Shown here in pieces: positions 8,465 to 17,920 of a stretch of 64,000 nucleotides of DNA. Source of the stretch: Listeria kieliensis (GTDB taxonomy: Bacteria > Bacillota > Bacilli > Lactobacillales > Listeriaceae); the NCBI RefSeq assembly GCF_003369925.1, contig NZ_LARY01000001.1:1-64000 (forward strand). Direction: 5' to 3'. The notes beneath the pieces were generated by a model. It ran no database searches. It saw only the letters and a list, made by a program, of their open reading frames with translations, and had not been told where the DNA came from. Every line of letters begins with the position of its first letter. Within the stretch, counting starts at the first letter, position 1. The position numbers and the translations under genes were made by a program.

Positions 8465-10126
8465 ATGACACTTTCAGATATTGAAATTGCTCATAAAAGT
8501 GAAAAATTACCAATTGAAGAGGTTGCAAAAGAAGTAGGAATTGAAAAATCAGAACTTGAACTTTACGGGAACTACAAAGCTAAAGTAGCCGTCGACAACT
8601 TAGAAAATAGCAAAGCAAAATTAATTTTGGTTACAGCGATCACCCCAACGCCAGCTGGTGAAGGGAAAACAACGACTTCTGTAGGTCTTAGTGACGGACT
8701 TCGTAAAATCGGAAAGAAAGCGATCAGCGCTTTGCGTGAGCCTTCTCTTGGACCAGTTTTTGGTGTGAAAGGTGGAGCAGCTGGCGGGGGCTATGCACAA
8801 GTTGTACCAATGGAAGATATCAATCTACATTTTACGGGAGATTTCCATGCAATTGGTGCGGCCAATAATCTACTTGCGGCTTTAATTGACAACCATATCC
8901 AACAAGGAAACAAGCTTGGAATTGATAATCGCAGAATTACTTGGAAACGTGTTGTTGATATGAATGATCGTCAGCTCCGTCATATTGTGAACGGACTTGG
9001 TGGAAAAGCGCAAGGTGTTCCTCGTGAGGATGGATTTGATATCACGGTTGCTTCTGAAGTGATGGCTATCCTTTGTCTTGCAAATGATATTCATGATTTA
9101 AAAGAAAAATTAAAACGAATTATTATTGGCTATACGCGTGATAATGATCCGATTACGGCGGGGGATTTAAAAGCAGATGGGGCAATGGCTGCGCTATTAA
9201 AAGATGCGATCAAGCCTAACCTTGTACAAACTTTAGAACATACGCCAGCCTTTATCCATGGTGGTCCGTTTGCTAATATCGCACATGGTTGTAATAGTGT
9301 ACTAGCTACGAAAACAGCGATGAAATATGCTGATTACGTAGTAACAGAAGCTGGATTTGGTGCAGATCTCGGTGCTGAAAAATTCATTGACATCAAATGT
9401 CGTAAATCTGGTTTGAAACCTGATGCAGCTGTTCTTGTGGCAACGGTTCGTGCGCTTAAGATGCACGGCGGCGTTGAGAAAAAAGATCTGGGTACTGAAA
9501 ATGTGGATGCAGTTGTAAAAGGAATGCCGAACTTAGAAAAACACCTTGAGAATATCCAAAATGTTTATGGGCTTCCTGCAGTGGTTGCGATTAATAAGTT
9601 CCCTACAGATACAGATGCTGAACTGAAAGCGGTTGAAGATGCTTGCCAAAAATATGGTGCGAATGTTGTCCTTTCAGATGTTTGGGCAAATGGTGGTGAC
9701 GGAGGAGCTGAACTTGCAAAAGAAGTCGTTCGGCTTGCGGAACAACCTAATCATTTCCAATTTGTTTATGACGACGAAGATTCGCTTGAACAAAAATTGG
9801 AAAAAATCGTAACGAAAGTTTATGGCGGAAAAGGGATCGAGTTGACACCAGCTGCTCGAAAAGAATTAAAACACATCGAAGAAATGGGTTACGGGCATTT
9901 ACCAATTTGTATGGCAAAAACGCAATATTCATTCTCAGATGATGCGAAAAAGGTTGGCCGTCCAGAAGGCTTTACGATCACAATCAAAGACGTTAAGATT
10001 TCTGCGGGTGCTGGTTTCGTTGTAGCGCTTACGGGAGCCATTATGACAATGCCGGGTCTTCCGAAAGTTCCAGCTGCTGAAAACATTCAAGTGGACGATA
10101 ATGGTGTAATTTCTGGTTTATTCTAA
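8465..10126 (+). CDS. fhs: formate--tetrahydrofolate ligase
   Basis: Reversible ATP-dependent ligase (553 residues). In this setting it most likely runs backwards, turning 10-formyl-THF, ADP and phosphate into formate, THF and ATP, so histidine breakdown yields ATP (inference from context). The P-loop [52 protein letters not shown] and [14 protein letters not shown] are all present. ATG with aaaggag RBS. An additional fhs copy elsewhere in the genome is possible, since streptococcal hut loci carry a second one. Confidence 0.96.
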   Translation: MTLSDIEIAHKSEKLPIEEVAKEVGIEKSELELYGNYKAKVAVDNLENSKAKLILVTAITPTPAGEGKTTTSVGLSDGLRKIGKKAISALREPSLGPVFGVKGGAAGGGYAQVVPMEDINLHFTGDFHAIGAANNLLAALIDNHIQQGNKLGIDNRRITWKRVVDMNDRQLRHIVNGLGGKAQGVPREDGFDITVASEVMAILCLANDIHDLKEKLKRIIIGYTRDNDPITAGDLKADGAMAALLKDAIKPNLVQTLEHTPAFIHGGPFANIAHGCNSVLATKTAMKYADYVVTEAGFGADLGAEKFIDIKCRKSGLKPDAAVLVATVRALKMHGGVEKKDLGTENVDAVVKGMPNLEKHLENIQNVYGLPAVVAINKFPTDTDAELKAVEDACQKYGANVVLSDVWANGGDGGAELAKEVVRLAEQPNHFQFVYDDEDSLEQKLEKIVTKVYGGKGIELTPAARKELKHIEEMGYGHLPICMAKTQYSFSDDAKKVGRPEGFTITIKDVKISAGAGFVVALTGAIMTMPGLPKVPAAENIQVDDNGVISGLF

Positions 10127-10155
10127 GTAAAAATGAAGGAGAAGGAGGGAAAGTT

Positions 10156-10755
10156 ATGGAAATGGTAATTAAGCGGAAATCAGAGTATAAAAAGAGCATT
10201 TGGCCTGGTGGAACGACAACAGAACTTTTGATTTGGCCGGAAAAAGCGCTGTATGAAGAACGTAATTTTAAGTACCGGATTTCAACGGCGACTGTTAATT
10301 TGCCAACTTCGACTTTTACCTCCTTGTCTTCTTATTGGCGAGAACTGATGATTCTAGATGGTGAGATTGAGCTGCTTCACGAAAATGCTACGCAAAAACG
10401 AGAAGTTAAACTTTCTGTTTTTGAACAAGATAGCTTTAGCGGGGCAGAGACTACGACAAGTTACGGGCAATGTACAGATTTTAATTTAATTTATACACCT
10501 ACCTATACCGGATCATTATCTTTGATAAAACCGGAAGAAAAATATGAAGTGGAAAAAGGGGCGGATTATTTTTACTACTCTTTGGTCGAAGAGATGCAGA
10601 TTCGTTTTTCAGACGGTCAAGTTGCCGTGCTAGGGAAAGGGGACAGTCTATTTCTTCAAGCTGTTAACCAAATGACGATGCAGCCTGTTGCAAATACATA
10701 TTCTTCTTCTGACATTATTGCGATCGAAGCAAAAATCAGCAATATAAAAAGATGA
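10156..10755 (+). CDS. hutD: HutD/Ves family cupin protein, operon copy
   Basis: 199 residues, starting MEMVIKRKSEYKKSIWPGGT and continuing TTELLIWPE, the HutD signature, with a late GKGDSLFLQ motif matching the second cupin turn. Family members are associated with histidine utilisation, possibly as a sensor or governor of pathway flux; enzymatic activity is not established. It lies between fhs and the permease with short gaps, so it is co-transcribed. It differs from the divergent copy at 2536-3198 in length and in most positions outside the fold core. Confidence 0.85.
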   Translation: MEMVIKRKSEYKKSIWPGGTTTELLIWPEKALYEERNFKYRISTATVNLPTSTFTSLSSYWRELMILDGEIELLHENATQKREVKLSVFEQDSFSGAETTTSYGQCTDFNLIYTPTYTGSLSLIKPEEKYEVEKGADYFYYSLVEEMQIRFSDGQVAVLGKGDSLFLQAVNQMTMQPVANTYSSSDIIAIEAKISNIKR

Positions 10756-10803
10756 TACGAAAACGTGTATAGTCATGCCCGTCATAGTGAGAGGGGACAG
10801 AAA

Positions 10804-12129
10804 ATGGCTACACAAACGTCAAATGAAAAGTCGAAATTCAGTTTGAGTGGAGCGACATTGTATGGAATCAATGCCGTGATTGGCTCAGGAATCTTCTTAT
10901 TACCCAGAACCATTTATGAAGGACTTGGACCAGCATCTTTAGTTGCAATGTTAGTAGATGTATTGTTGGTATTACTTTTAGCACTTTGCTTTGCAGAAGT
11001 CGCAGGCTATTTTGATAAAAATGGCGGAGCTTTTCAGTATTCAAAAGCGGCTTTTGGAGATTTTGTCGGATTTAATGTCGGCGTGCTTGGCTGGGCGGTC
11101 ACTGTTATTGCATGGGGCGCCATGGCAGCCGGATTTGCACGCTTGTTCGTCGCACTTGTTCCATCATTTAAGCCTTTTGAAATGTGGATTGCTGTTGTAT
11201 TGATTGTTTTACTTTCAATTATTAATAGCTTCGGTGTGAAGACATCTAAGATTTTTACGATTACGATTACAATTGCGAAATTAATTCCAATCGTTGCCTT
11301 TGTTGTGATTGCTATTTTCTTCATTAAAGGCGGGATTAATGCGGGCAACTTTACACCATTTGTTCAACTTGAACCGGGGAAAAACTTCCTACAAGGAATG
11401 AGCTCATCTGCACTAGTGGTTTTCTATGCTTTTATCGGATTTGAAGCATTGCCAGTTGTTGCTGGCGAAATGCGAAATCCTAAAAAGAACGTTCCAAAAG
11501 CGATTATTATGTCGATCATCATTGTGTCCTTGCTTTATTTCTTAATTATTGCTGGGACGATTGCTCAACTTGGAAATGGGATTTTGAACACGGATACGCC
11601 TGTGCAAGATGCATTTACTAAAATAATTGGTCCGGTTGGCGGATTTATCATTACGATTGGTGCCTTGATTTCAGTAGGTGGCTTAAATACAGGGGATTCG
11701 ATGATGATTCCTCGTTATGCGTGTTCAATTGCTGAGGATGGTCTATTACCAAAAGTTTTTGCGAAAAAAAATAAACATGAAGCACCGATTTTTTCGATTG
11801 TCATTTCTGGTGTATTAGCCGTACTTCTGGTTATGAGTGGTTCGTTTGAGCAATTGGCTCAATTGAGTGTGTTGATGAGGTTTATTCAATATATTCCAAC
11901 TGCGCTTTCTGTTATTGCACTGCGCAAAAAAGGACTCGAAGATCCAGGGTTCAAGATGCGCTTCGGACCTTTTATTGCGGTTTTAAGTGTTATCGTCAGT
12001 CTTTGGATTATGTCATCTTCAAGCTTGATCAATATTATCTTTACAATTGGTGCTATTTGTATCACGAGTATTCTTTATTTTGTCATGTACGGGAAAAAAG
12101 GACGGCAAAGCGAAAAAGTGGAAGACTAG
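10804..12129 (+). CDS. APC-superfamily amino acid permease, probably histidine
   Basis: Integral membrane transporter of about 441 residues with roughly 12 hydrophobic segments. The first helix carries LYGINAVIGSGIFLLPR, the unwound glycine motif of APC transporters, and FIGFEALPVVAGEMRNP follows mid-protein. ATG 10804 is chosen because gagaggggaca lies just upstream; the frame is open further to GTG 10765. Its place between hutD and hutH implies import of histidine, or exchange of histidine for a product such as glutamate. The substrate is inferred from context only. Confidence 0.85.
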   Translation: MATQTSNEKSKFSLSGATLYGINAVIGSGIFLLPRTIYEGLGPASLVAMLVDVLLVLLLALCFAEVAGYFDKNGGAFQYSKAAFGDFVGFNVGVLGWAVTVIAWGAMAAGFARLFVALVPSFKPFEMWIAVVLIVLLSIINSFGVKTSKIFTITITIAKLIPIVAFVVIAIFFIKGGINAGNFTPFVQLEPGKNFLQGMSSSALVVFYAFIGFEALPVVAGEMRNPKKNVPKAIIMSIIIVSLLYFLIIAGTIAQLGNGILNTDTPVQDAFTKIIGPVGGFIITIGALISVGGLNTGDSMMIPRYACSIAEDGLLPKVFAKKNKHEAPIFSIVISGVLAVLLVMSGSFEQLAQLSVLMRFIQYIPTALSVIALRKKGLEDPGFKMRFGPFIAVLSVIVSLWIMSSSSLINIIFTIGAICITSILYFVMYGKKGRQSEKVED

Positions 12130-12158
12130 TTAATTAAAACATGAAGAGGTGTGGAAAA

Positions 12159-13706
12159 ATGGCGAAAGAAGTAATTTTAACAGGAAATGATTTAACTTTG
12201 GATGATGTTGTAGGTGTAGCAAGAGAAGGTTGGCCAGTGAAAATTTCAGCAGAAGCGATCGAAGCGGTGAAAAAATCACGTGAGATCATTGATGATATTA
12301 TCGCAAACAACCGCGTAACTTATGGAGTTACGACTGGTTTTGGCTCTCTTGTAAGCGTTAGCATTCCGCCAGAAGATGCAAGTGAATTGCAAGAAAACTT
12401 GATTAGAACGCATTCGAGCGGTTTTGGAGATCCACTTTCACGTGAAGAAGTTCGCGCTACAATGCTAATTCGCATTAATTCACTAGTGAAAGGCTGTTCA
12501 GGAATACGACTCAGCACGGTGGAAACTTTACTAGCGATGCTCAACAAAGATGTGGTACCGTTTATTCCAGAGAAAGGTTCGCTTGGGGCTTCTGGAGATT
12601 TGGCTCCGCTTGCGCACATGGTTTTACCAATGCTTGGTCTTGGCCGCGCTTACGTTTCTGGCGAACTACTTTCAGGGAAAGAAGCAATGCAGAAGGCAGG
12701 AATCGATACGATCCATTTGGCAGCCAAAGAAGGTCTTGCGCTCATCAATGGTACAACCGTTTTGACGGCGATTGGAGCGCTTGCTACTTATGATGCGGTT
12801 GAGCTTGTTAAGCTATCTGATATTGCTGGGGCGTTGTCGCTTGAAGTCCATAATGGGATTGTCGACGTATTTGACGAAGCGCTTCACCGGATTCGTCCAC
12901 AATACGGACAACTGGCAACTGCACAAAATATGCGGAATTTGGTGGCAGGCAGCACAAAAGTGGTGCATGCTTCAGCTGAACGTGTTCAAGATCCGTATAC
13001 ATTGCGTTGTATTCCGCAAATCCATGGAGCGAATAAAGATAGTGTTAGCTATGTAAAAGCAAAAGTGGAGATTGAAATTAATTCGGCAACGGATAATCCG
13101 ATTGTAACGGAGAGCGGGAAGGTCATTTCAGGCGGGAACTTCCACGGGGAACCGCTTGCGCAACCTTTTGATTTTCTTGGCATTGCCGCATCAGAAATCG
13201 GTAATGTTTCTGAACGTCGGGTGGAACGCCTTGTCAATCACTCGTTAAGTGGACTTCCTTCGTTTCTTGTTAAACATCCAGGACTTAACTCTGGTTTCAT
13301 GATTACGCAATATGCGGCGGCTGCGCTTGTTTCGGAAAATAAAGTGCTCGCGCATCCGGCAAGTGTTGACTCGATTCCATCTTGTGAAAACCAAGAAGAT
13401 TTTGTCAGCATGGGGACGATTGCGGCTCGGAAAGCTCGTGACATTGTGAACAACTCACGGCGTGTTGTTGCAACTGAAATTATGGCTGCTTGCCAAGCAC
13501 TAGACTTTGATGAAAAACAAGCTGGGAAGCTCGGCAAGGGTACACAAGCGGCTTATGATGTGTTCCGTAAGAGTTCGGACTTCATTGAAAATGATCGCGA
13601 CATCGAGATTTATGATGAACTAGAAAAAGCGACAGAAGTTCTGACGAGCGGACGTTTGGTGGAAGCTGTGGAACAAGTTGTTTCGCTTGAGTTGCAAGTT
13701 AAATAA
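12159..13706 (+). CDS. hutH: histidine ammonia-lyase
   Basis: First enzyme of the pathway: histidine to trans-urocanate and ammonia. The Ala144-Ser145-Gly146 triad that cyclises into the MIO prosthetic group is visible in GSLGASGDLAPLAHM. Other family blocks are TYGVTTGFGSL, NLIRTHSSGFG, QDPYTLRCIPQIHGA and NSATDNPI. ATG 12159 follows gaggtgtgg at proper spacing and gives 515 residues; an in-frame ATG at 12141 is less well placed. It is the last gene of the operon, before a strong terminator. In Bacillus hutH is first, whereas this order matches streptococcal hut operons. Confidence 0.95.
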   Translation: MAKEVILTGNDLTLDDVVGVAREGWPVKISAEAIEAVKKSREIIDDIIANNRVTYGVTTGFGSLVSVSIPPEDASELQENLIRTHSSGFGDPLSREEVRATMLIRINSLVKGCSGIRLSTVETLLAMLNKDVVPFIPEKGSLGASGDLAPLAHMVLPMLGLGRAYVSGELLSGKEAMQKAGIDTIHLAAKEGLALINGTTVLTAIGALATYDAVELVKLSDIAGALSLEVHNGIVDVFDEALHRIRPQYGQLATAQNMRNLVAGSTKVVHASAERVQDPYTLRCIPQIHGANKDSVSYVKAKVEIEINSATDNPIVTESGKVISGGNFHGEPLAQPFDFLGIAASEIGNVSERRVERLVNHSLSGLPSFLVKHPGLNSGFMITQYAAAALVSENKVLAHPASVDSIPSCENQEDFVSMGTIAARKARDIVNNSRRVVATEIMAACQALDFDEKQAGKLGKGTQAAYDVFRKSSDFIENDRDIEIYDELEKATEVLTSGRLVEAVEQVVSLELQVK

Positions 13707-13721
13707 GTGGTTTTTTAGAGG

Positions 13722-13751
13722 AAGCGCCGGGTGAGGAACCGGCGCTTTTTT
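13722..13751 (+). terminator. hut operon terminator
   Basis: Perfect 9-bp GC-rich stem aagcgccgg/ccggcgctt (13722-13730 and 13739-13747) followed by a T-run. Confidence 0.92.
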
Positions 13752-13768
13752 GGAGAGGAGAGAGAAAA

Positions 13769-15151
13769 ATGCAGCCGATTTTATTGATTGATTTTGGGAG
13801 TACGTTTACAAAACTGGTTGCAGTGGATTTGGATCGCCCGGCCATTCTTGCGGCGACGCAAAGTGAAACAACGGTGCAAACGGATATTCAAGCTGGTTAT
13901 TTGCGAGCGCTTGCAAAAATGGAACAACAAATTGGGAAAATGGATTTTAAAAAGCGTTTAGCTTGTTCTTCTGCACGTGGTGGCTTTAGGTTGGTCGTGA
14001 TTGGGCTTACGCAAAGCTTGACAACGGAAGCTGCGAAACGAGCGGTTTTAGGAGCGGGAGCGCGCATTTTAAAAGTTTATGCTCCGCTTATTACAGATCA
14101 AGATTTGCAGGAAATGGCAGAGCTTGAGCCTGATGCGATTTTGCTTGCGGGCGGCACGGATGGCGGCAATCAGTCTTATATTATACAAAATGCTAAAAAG
14201 TTAACTGAGCTCGAGCGAAATGCAGCGCTTGTTGTGGCAGGGAATAAGCGAGCCAATACGGAAATTGAGCACATTTTGAAGGAATCTCATCTCGAGTATT
14301 ATTTGACTGAAAATGTGATGCCAAAAGCAGGTGTTTTAGTAACGGAACCCGTTCGTAAAGTGTTACGCGAAATTTTTATGAAAAAGATTGTGGAAGCAAA
14401 CGGATTTGAAGCGGTTTCTGAGCGGATCGGGCGGATTGTTTTGCCGACTCCCACGGCTGTTTTGAAGGCGGCTGAACTACTTGCATATGGCACGAAACGG
14501 GAAGCTGGGCTTGGCGAATTGATGGTGGTGGATGTCGGCGGGGCGACAACGGATGTTCACTCGGTCAGTAAACAGCAAGCTGTGAAGGAAGCGGATATCA
14601 TTTTAACGGGGCTTGCGGAACCTGTTTTGAAACGAACGGTTGAAGGGGATCTTGGGATGCGCTACTCGGCGTACAGCTTGTATCAAGCGGTTGGGGAGTC
14701 TGAGATTGCAAGGTACTTCGCGGGAGATGCTTCTTTCATTCGGGAGGGCTGTTTGTTTCGGGAGGCGCATCCGGATTTTATTCCACAAAGTGAGGCAGAG
14801 CGCCATTTGGACGACGCAATTGCGAGTAGTGCGATTCAAAAGGCGGTAGAGCGACACTCGGGTTTCTTGAAAAAGGTGGCAACGCCTACTCGTTATGTGT
14901 TTGAACAAACGGGGAAGGATTTGCGCTATTTGAAGGCGGTTATCGGAACTGGTGGGGTGTTAACGCATAGTGGCAACCCGAATCGTGTGCTTCTAGCGGC
15001 GACGGACCGAATGGATACTAGGCAACTTTTGCCGGAAAATCCGACGTTATTTTTGGACCAGGATTATGTGCTCCAGATGATGGGGCTTTTGTCTGAGCGG
15101 TATCCGGATGAAGCGTTGCGCCTTTTGAAGCAGCATTTGCGCAAGCTTTAG
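13769..15151 (+). CDS. GlmL/MutL-type ASKHA ATPase (orphan)
   Basis: 460-residue protein of the MutL/GlmL family, an ASKHA-fold ATPase encoded between the two glutamate mutase subunit genes in Clostridium and thought to reactivate that B12 enzyme. Nucleotide-binding signatures are visible: LLIDFGSTFTKLVAVD at residues 4-19, AILLAGGTDGGNQ and MVVDVGGATTDVHSV. No mutase subunit (mutS or mutE) is encoded nearby. The gene has its own RBS (ggagaggagagag) just after the hut terminator, so it is probably separately transcribed. Standing next to a pathway that ends in glutamate is suggestive, but its true partner is unknown. Confidence 0.75.
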   Translation: MQPILLIDFGSTFTKLVAVDLDRPAILAATQSETTVQTDIQAGYLRALAKMEQQIGKMDFKKRLACSSARGGFRLVVIGLTQSLTTEAAKRAVLGAGARILKVYAPLITDQDLQEMAELEPDAILLAGGTDGGNQSYIIQNAKKLTELERNAALVVAGNKRANTEIEHILKESHLEYYLTENVMPKAGVLVTEPVRKVLREIFMKKIVEANGFEAVSERIGRIVLPTPTAVLKAAELLAYGTKREAGLGELMVVDVGGATTDVHSVSKQQAVKEADIILTGLAEPVLKRTVEGDLGMRYSAYSLYQAVGESEIARYFAGDASFIREGCLFREAHPDFIPQSEAERHLDDAIASSAIQKAVERHSGFLKKVATPTRYVFEQTGKDLRYLKAVIGTGGVLTHSGNPNRVLLAATDRMDTRQLLPENPTLFLDQDYVLQMMGLLSERYPDEALRLLKQHLRKL

Positions 15152-15166
15152 TGGCATCTGAAAGTG

Positions 15167-15175
15167 TGGTATACT
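15167..15175 (+). promoter_or_regulatory. extended -10 promoter of the vat-like gene
   Basis: tggtatact is an extended -10 (TGN plus TATACT). No good -35 is needed or seen. It lies 35 bases before the acetyltransferase start. Confidence 0.6.
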
Positions 15176-15209
15176 TAAAAGCAATTCTAATCAAAGGAGT
15201 TGAAGTCAC

Positions 15210-15848
15210 ATGCTTGGACCAAATCCAGATGCGCTTTATCCGAATGAAGCTATTCCGTCGCTTGTTTTTATTAAAAACTGTGTGAAAAATCCGAATATCA
15301 TTGCTGGGAACTATTCGTATTATGATGATCCTGAAAATCCGGAAGGCTTCGAGGATCATGTCGAGCATTTGTATGACTTTCTTTCTGATAAGCTTGTGAT
15401 CGGGAACTTTTGTGCGATTGCTAAGGGGATTCGTTTTATTATGAATGGAGCGAATCACCGGATGGATTCTGTGGCGACGTATCCATTTAATATTTTGGGG
15501 CATGGTTTGGAGAAAGCAACGCCTAGTTTAGCGGATCTGCCTTTTAAAGGTGATACGATGATCGGAAATGATGTTTGGATTGGACAAGATGTTACGATTA
15601 TGCCGGGGATTACGATCGGAGATGGGGCGATTATTGCGGCCAATTCGGTCGTGACAAAGGATGTCCCGCCTTATATGATTGTTGGTGGAAATCCAGCTCG
15701 CCGAATTCGAGCTCGCTTTAATGATGAGATTATTGCTTACTTGCTTGAGCTCAAATGGTGGGACTTTTCGCCTGATAAGATTTGGCGCAACTTGGATATT
15801 CTTTGTGATACGAATCCAACGTTAGCCAAATTACAGCAAATGAAATGA
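15210..15848 (+). CDS. Vat-like xenobiotic O-acetyltransferase
   Basis: 212-residue left-handed beta-helix acetyltransferase of the Vat/CAT-B type, which acetylates streptogramin A compounds with acetyl-CoA in the cytosol. The hallmark block FIMNGANHRMDSVATYPF contains the catalytic histidine (His83). The hexapeptide repeats IGNDVWIGQDVTIMPGI and IGDGAIIAANSVVTKDVPP follow, then VGGNPARRIR, with the usual helical C-terminus (WWDF). ATG with aaaggag RBS. Chromosomal members of this family exist in many Bacilli and the true substrate may not be an antibiotic, so the resistance function is inferred. Confidence 0.88.
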   Translation: MLGPNPDALYPNEAIPSLVFIKNCVKNPNIIAGNYSYYDDPENPEGFEDHVEHLYDFLSDKLVIGNFCAIAKGIRFIMNGANHRMDSVATYPFNILGHGLEKATPSLADLPFKGDTMIGNDVWIGQDVTIMPGITIGDGAIIAANSVVTKDVPPYMIVGGNPARRIRARFNDEIIAYLLELKWWDFSPDKIWRNLDILCDTNPTLAKLQQMK

Positions 15849-15866
15849 AGGAAGGAATTTTTGAAG

Positions 15867-16595
15867 ATGTTGATGCCTGACTTGATGGAACTACTTGAAA
15901 AAATGCAGCCGGATCAAAAAATCAATTATGATCGTTTATTAGAAAAAATGATTCATTCGTGGAAGGAAGAAAATGTCCGTCCGAAAATCTTGCTGCATAG
16001 CTGCTGTGCGCCGTGTAGCACGTATACGCTCGAATATTTGACGCAGTATGCAGATGTGACGCTTTATTTTGCGAATTCGAATATTCACCCGCGCCTCGAA
16101 TTTGAACGACGCAAACAAGTGCAAGCGGATTTCGTTGAGGCTTTTAATAATCAGACGGGGCAGCATGTTGAATTTATCGCGGAAGCTTATCGGCCTCAGG
16201 AATTTTTGTGTGCTGTTAAGGGGCTTGAGGATGAGCCTGAAGGCGGCTTACGCTGTTCCGCTTGTTTTCAGATGCGACTTGATCAAGCGGCGTTAAAAGC
16301 TAAGGAACTGGATGCCGACTATTTTGGCAGTGCGCTCACGATTAGCCCGCACAAAAATAGTTCGCTGATTAATTCGATTGGCGCGGAAGTGCAACAACTT
16401 TATGATGTGCGCTATCTCCCAAGTGATTTTAAGAAAAAAGGCGGCTACAAACGGTCCGTTGAGATGTGCGAGGAATATGATATTTACAGGCAATGTTACT
16501 GCGGCTGTATTTTTGCAGCTAGAAAACAAAACGTGGATTTAAAACAAGTAAATCAAGAAGCAAAGGCTTATCTGCAAGCAAAAAAAGAGACTTGA
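15867..16595 (+). CDS. queH: epoxyqueuosine reductase QueH
   Basis: Reduces epoxyqueuosine to queuosine in tRNA, the last step of Q synthesis, with iron and a 4Fe-4S cluster. The cysteine motifs of the QueH (former DUF208) family are all present: HSCCAPCSTY early, GLRCSACFQMRL in the middle and IYRQCYCGC late. ATG 15867 is best spaced after ggaaggaa and gives 242 residues; TTG 15861 also lies in frame. It follows the vat-like gene closely and ends inside a bidirectional terminator. Queuosine synthesis genes are not otherwise in the window. Confidence 0.92.
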   Translation: MLMPDLMELLEKMQPDQKINYDRLLEKMIHSWKEENVRPKILLHSCCAPCSTYTLEYLTQYADVTLYFANSNIHPRLEFERRKQVQADFVEAFNNQTGQHVEFIAEAYRPQEFLCAVKGLEDEPEGGLRCSACFQMRLDQAALKAKELDADYFGSALTISPHKNSSLINSIGAEVQQLYDVRYLPSDFKKKGGYKRSVEMCEEYDIYRQCYCGCIFAARKQNVDLKQVNQEAKAYLQAKKET

Positions 16596-16612
16596 GCAAG
16601 TCTCTTTTTTTG
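16584..16612. terminator. bidirectional terminator between queH and yebC-type gene
   Basis: Stem aaagagactt/aagtctcttt (16584-16593 and 16598-16607) with a T-run on one side and an A-run on the other, between two convergent genes. It overlaps the queH stop codon. Confidence 0.9.
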
Positions 16613-16616
16613 CGCT

Positions 16617-17339
16617 TTATTCGGCGGACAAGTCCACGTTATGATAGACTTTTTGAACGTCTTCAAGATCTTCAAGGGCATCAATCATTTTTTCGAATTT
16701 AACCAAATCGTCTCCGTCAAGTGTGACTTCGTTTTGGGGAAGCATTTCAATTTCAGCAATGCTAAACTCGTCGATTCCTGCAGCTTTCAGTGCTTCTTGT
16801 ACTTGGTGGAAATCGCTTGGCTCGGCATAAATGATCGCTTGGTCGTCTTCGTCAAGAATATCGCGCACGTCTACGTCAGCTTCCATCAGGATTTCAAGTA
16901 GGTCATCTGCGCTTTTACCTGCGACGCCAAAAACGGCTGTGTTGTCGAACATGTAAGAAACGGCTCCACTTACGCCCATGTTACCACCATTTTTACTGTA
17001 AGCGGCACGTACATCAGAGGCTGTCCGGTTTACGTTGTTCGTTAAGGCATCAACGATCACCATGGACCCGTTTGGTCCGAAACCTTCGTAGCGTAATTCG
17101 GAATAGTTTTCATCGCCTGTTCCTTTGGCTTTTTCAATGGCGCGATCAATGATGTGTTTAGGAACGTTGTAGGTTTTCGCTCGTTCAATGACGAAACGCA
17201 ATTTTTGGTTTGCATGAGGATCTGGTTCGCCTTGTTTAGCTGCTACATAAATTTCAATCCCGAATTTTGCATAGATTCGGCTGTTATTTGTATCTTTTGA
17301 CGCTTTTTTTTCTTTAATATTTGCCCATTTACGGCCCAT
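16617..17339 (-). CDS. YebC/PmpR family protein (YeeN type)
   Basis: 240-residue member of the YebC/TACO1 family. The family was long called transcriptional regulator, and recent work on relatives points to a role in translation of difficult sequences. The start [16 protein letters not shown], the block [18 protein letters not shown] and the block [19 protein letters not shown] are diagnostic. ATG 17339 is chosen for homology and its agagag RBS; an in-frame GTG at 17348 is not needed. It is monocistronic, with a good promoter (TTAACA, 17 bp, TATAAT; 17420-17392 on the minus strand). Confidence 0.92.
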   Translation of the reverse strand: MGRKWANIKEKKASKDTNNSRIYAKFGIEIYVAAKQGEPDPHANQKLRFVIERAKTYNVPKHIIDRAIEKAKGTGDENYSELRYEGFGPNGSMVIVDALTNNVNRTASDVRAAYSKNGGNMGVSGAVSYMFDNTAVFGVAGKSADDLLEILMEADVDVRDILDEDDQAIIYAEPSDFHQVQEALKAAGIDEFSIAEIEMLPQNEVTLDGDDLVKFEKMIDALEDLEDVQKVYHNVDLSAE

Positions 17340-17391
17340 TAAGAACACTCTCTTTCTATATTAACTTGATAAGATAAAAGACTCTTTGTTT

Positions 17392-17420
17392 ATTATATCG
17401 GGTCTTGGTTGTTTTGTTAA
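17392..17420 (-). promoter_or_regulatory. promoter of the yebC-type gene
   Basis: Minus strand TTAACA (17420-17415), 17-bp spacer and TATAAT (17397-17392). Confidence 0.78.
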
Positions 17421-17501
17421 GTAGCAGCTTAAAAAATTCCTGTGAAAAAATGTACAGATGGGCTATAATAGAGGTAATTCATGAATGGAGGAAGATGATA
17501 A

Positions 17502-17843
17502 ATGTCAAACTTACCAAATTGCCCAGAGTGCAAATCAACTTATACGTATGAGGATCGAGGGCTTTTGATTTGTCCGGAATGCGGCTTTGAATGGAGCCCG
17601 GGAGAAGAAGCGAGTGCGCAAGAAGAGTTAGTTGTGCGTGATGCAAACGGTACGGTGCTTGCTGATGGAGATTCTGTAACGGTTATTAAAGATTTGAAGG
17701 TGAAGGGAAGTTCATCTGCACTTAAAATTGGCACGAAAGTGAAAAACATCCGCCTTGTAGAAGGTGATCATAATATTGATTGTAAGATTGATGGCTTCGG
17801 TGCGATGAAATTGAAGTCGGAATTTGTAAAGAAAAACGGTTAA
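17502..17843 (+). CDS. PhnA/YjdM-like zinc-ribbon protein
   Basis: 113-residue small cytosolic protein with an N-terminal zinc ribbon (Cys7, Cys10, Cys24, Cys27 in CPEC and CPECGFEW) followed by the SH3-like PhnA domain ([25 protein letters not shown]). Despite the name, these proteins are not phosphonoacetate hydrolases and their function is unsettled. A TATAAT at 17464-17469 and a ggaggaag RBS precede the ATG. The stem-loop that ends it also serves the convergent transporter gene. Confidence 0.9.
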   Translation: MSNLPNCPECKSTYTYEDRGLLICPECGFEWSPGEEASAQEELVVRDANGTVLADGDSVTVIKDLKVKGSSSALKIGTKVKNIRLVEGDHNIDCKIDGFGAMKLKSEFVKKNG

Positions 17844-17862
17844 TTTAGCTGGTGAAATCATT

Positions 17863-17912
17863 AAAAAACAAGCTTTCAAAAACGGATTTTTGTTTTGAAA
17901 GCTTGTTTTTTT
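17863..17912. terminator. bidirectional terminator
   Basis: Long inverted repeat built on acaagctttcaaaa and ttttgaaagcttgt, flanked by A- and T-runs. It lies between the convergent phnA-like gene and MFS transporter. Confidence 0.9.
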
Positions 17913-17920
17913 GTAAGTGA

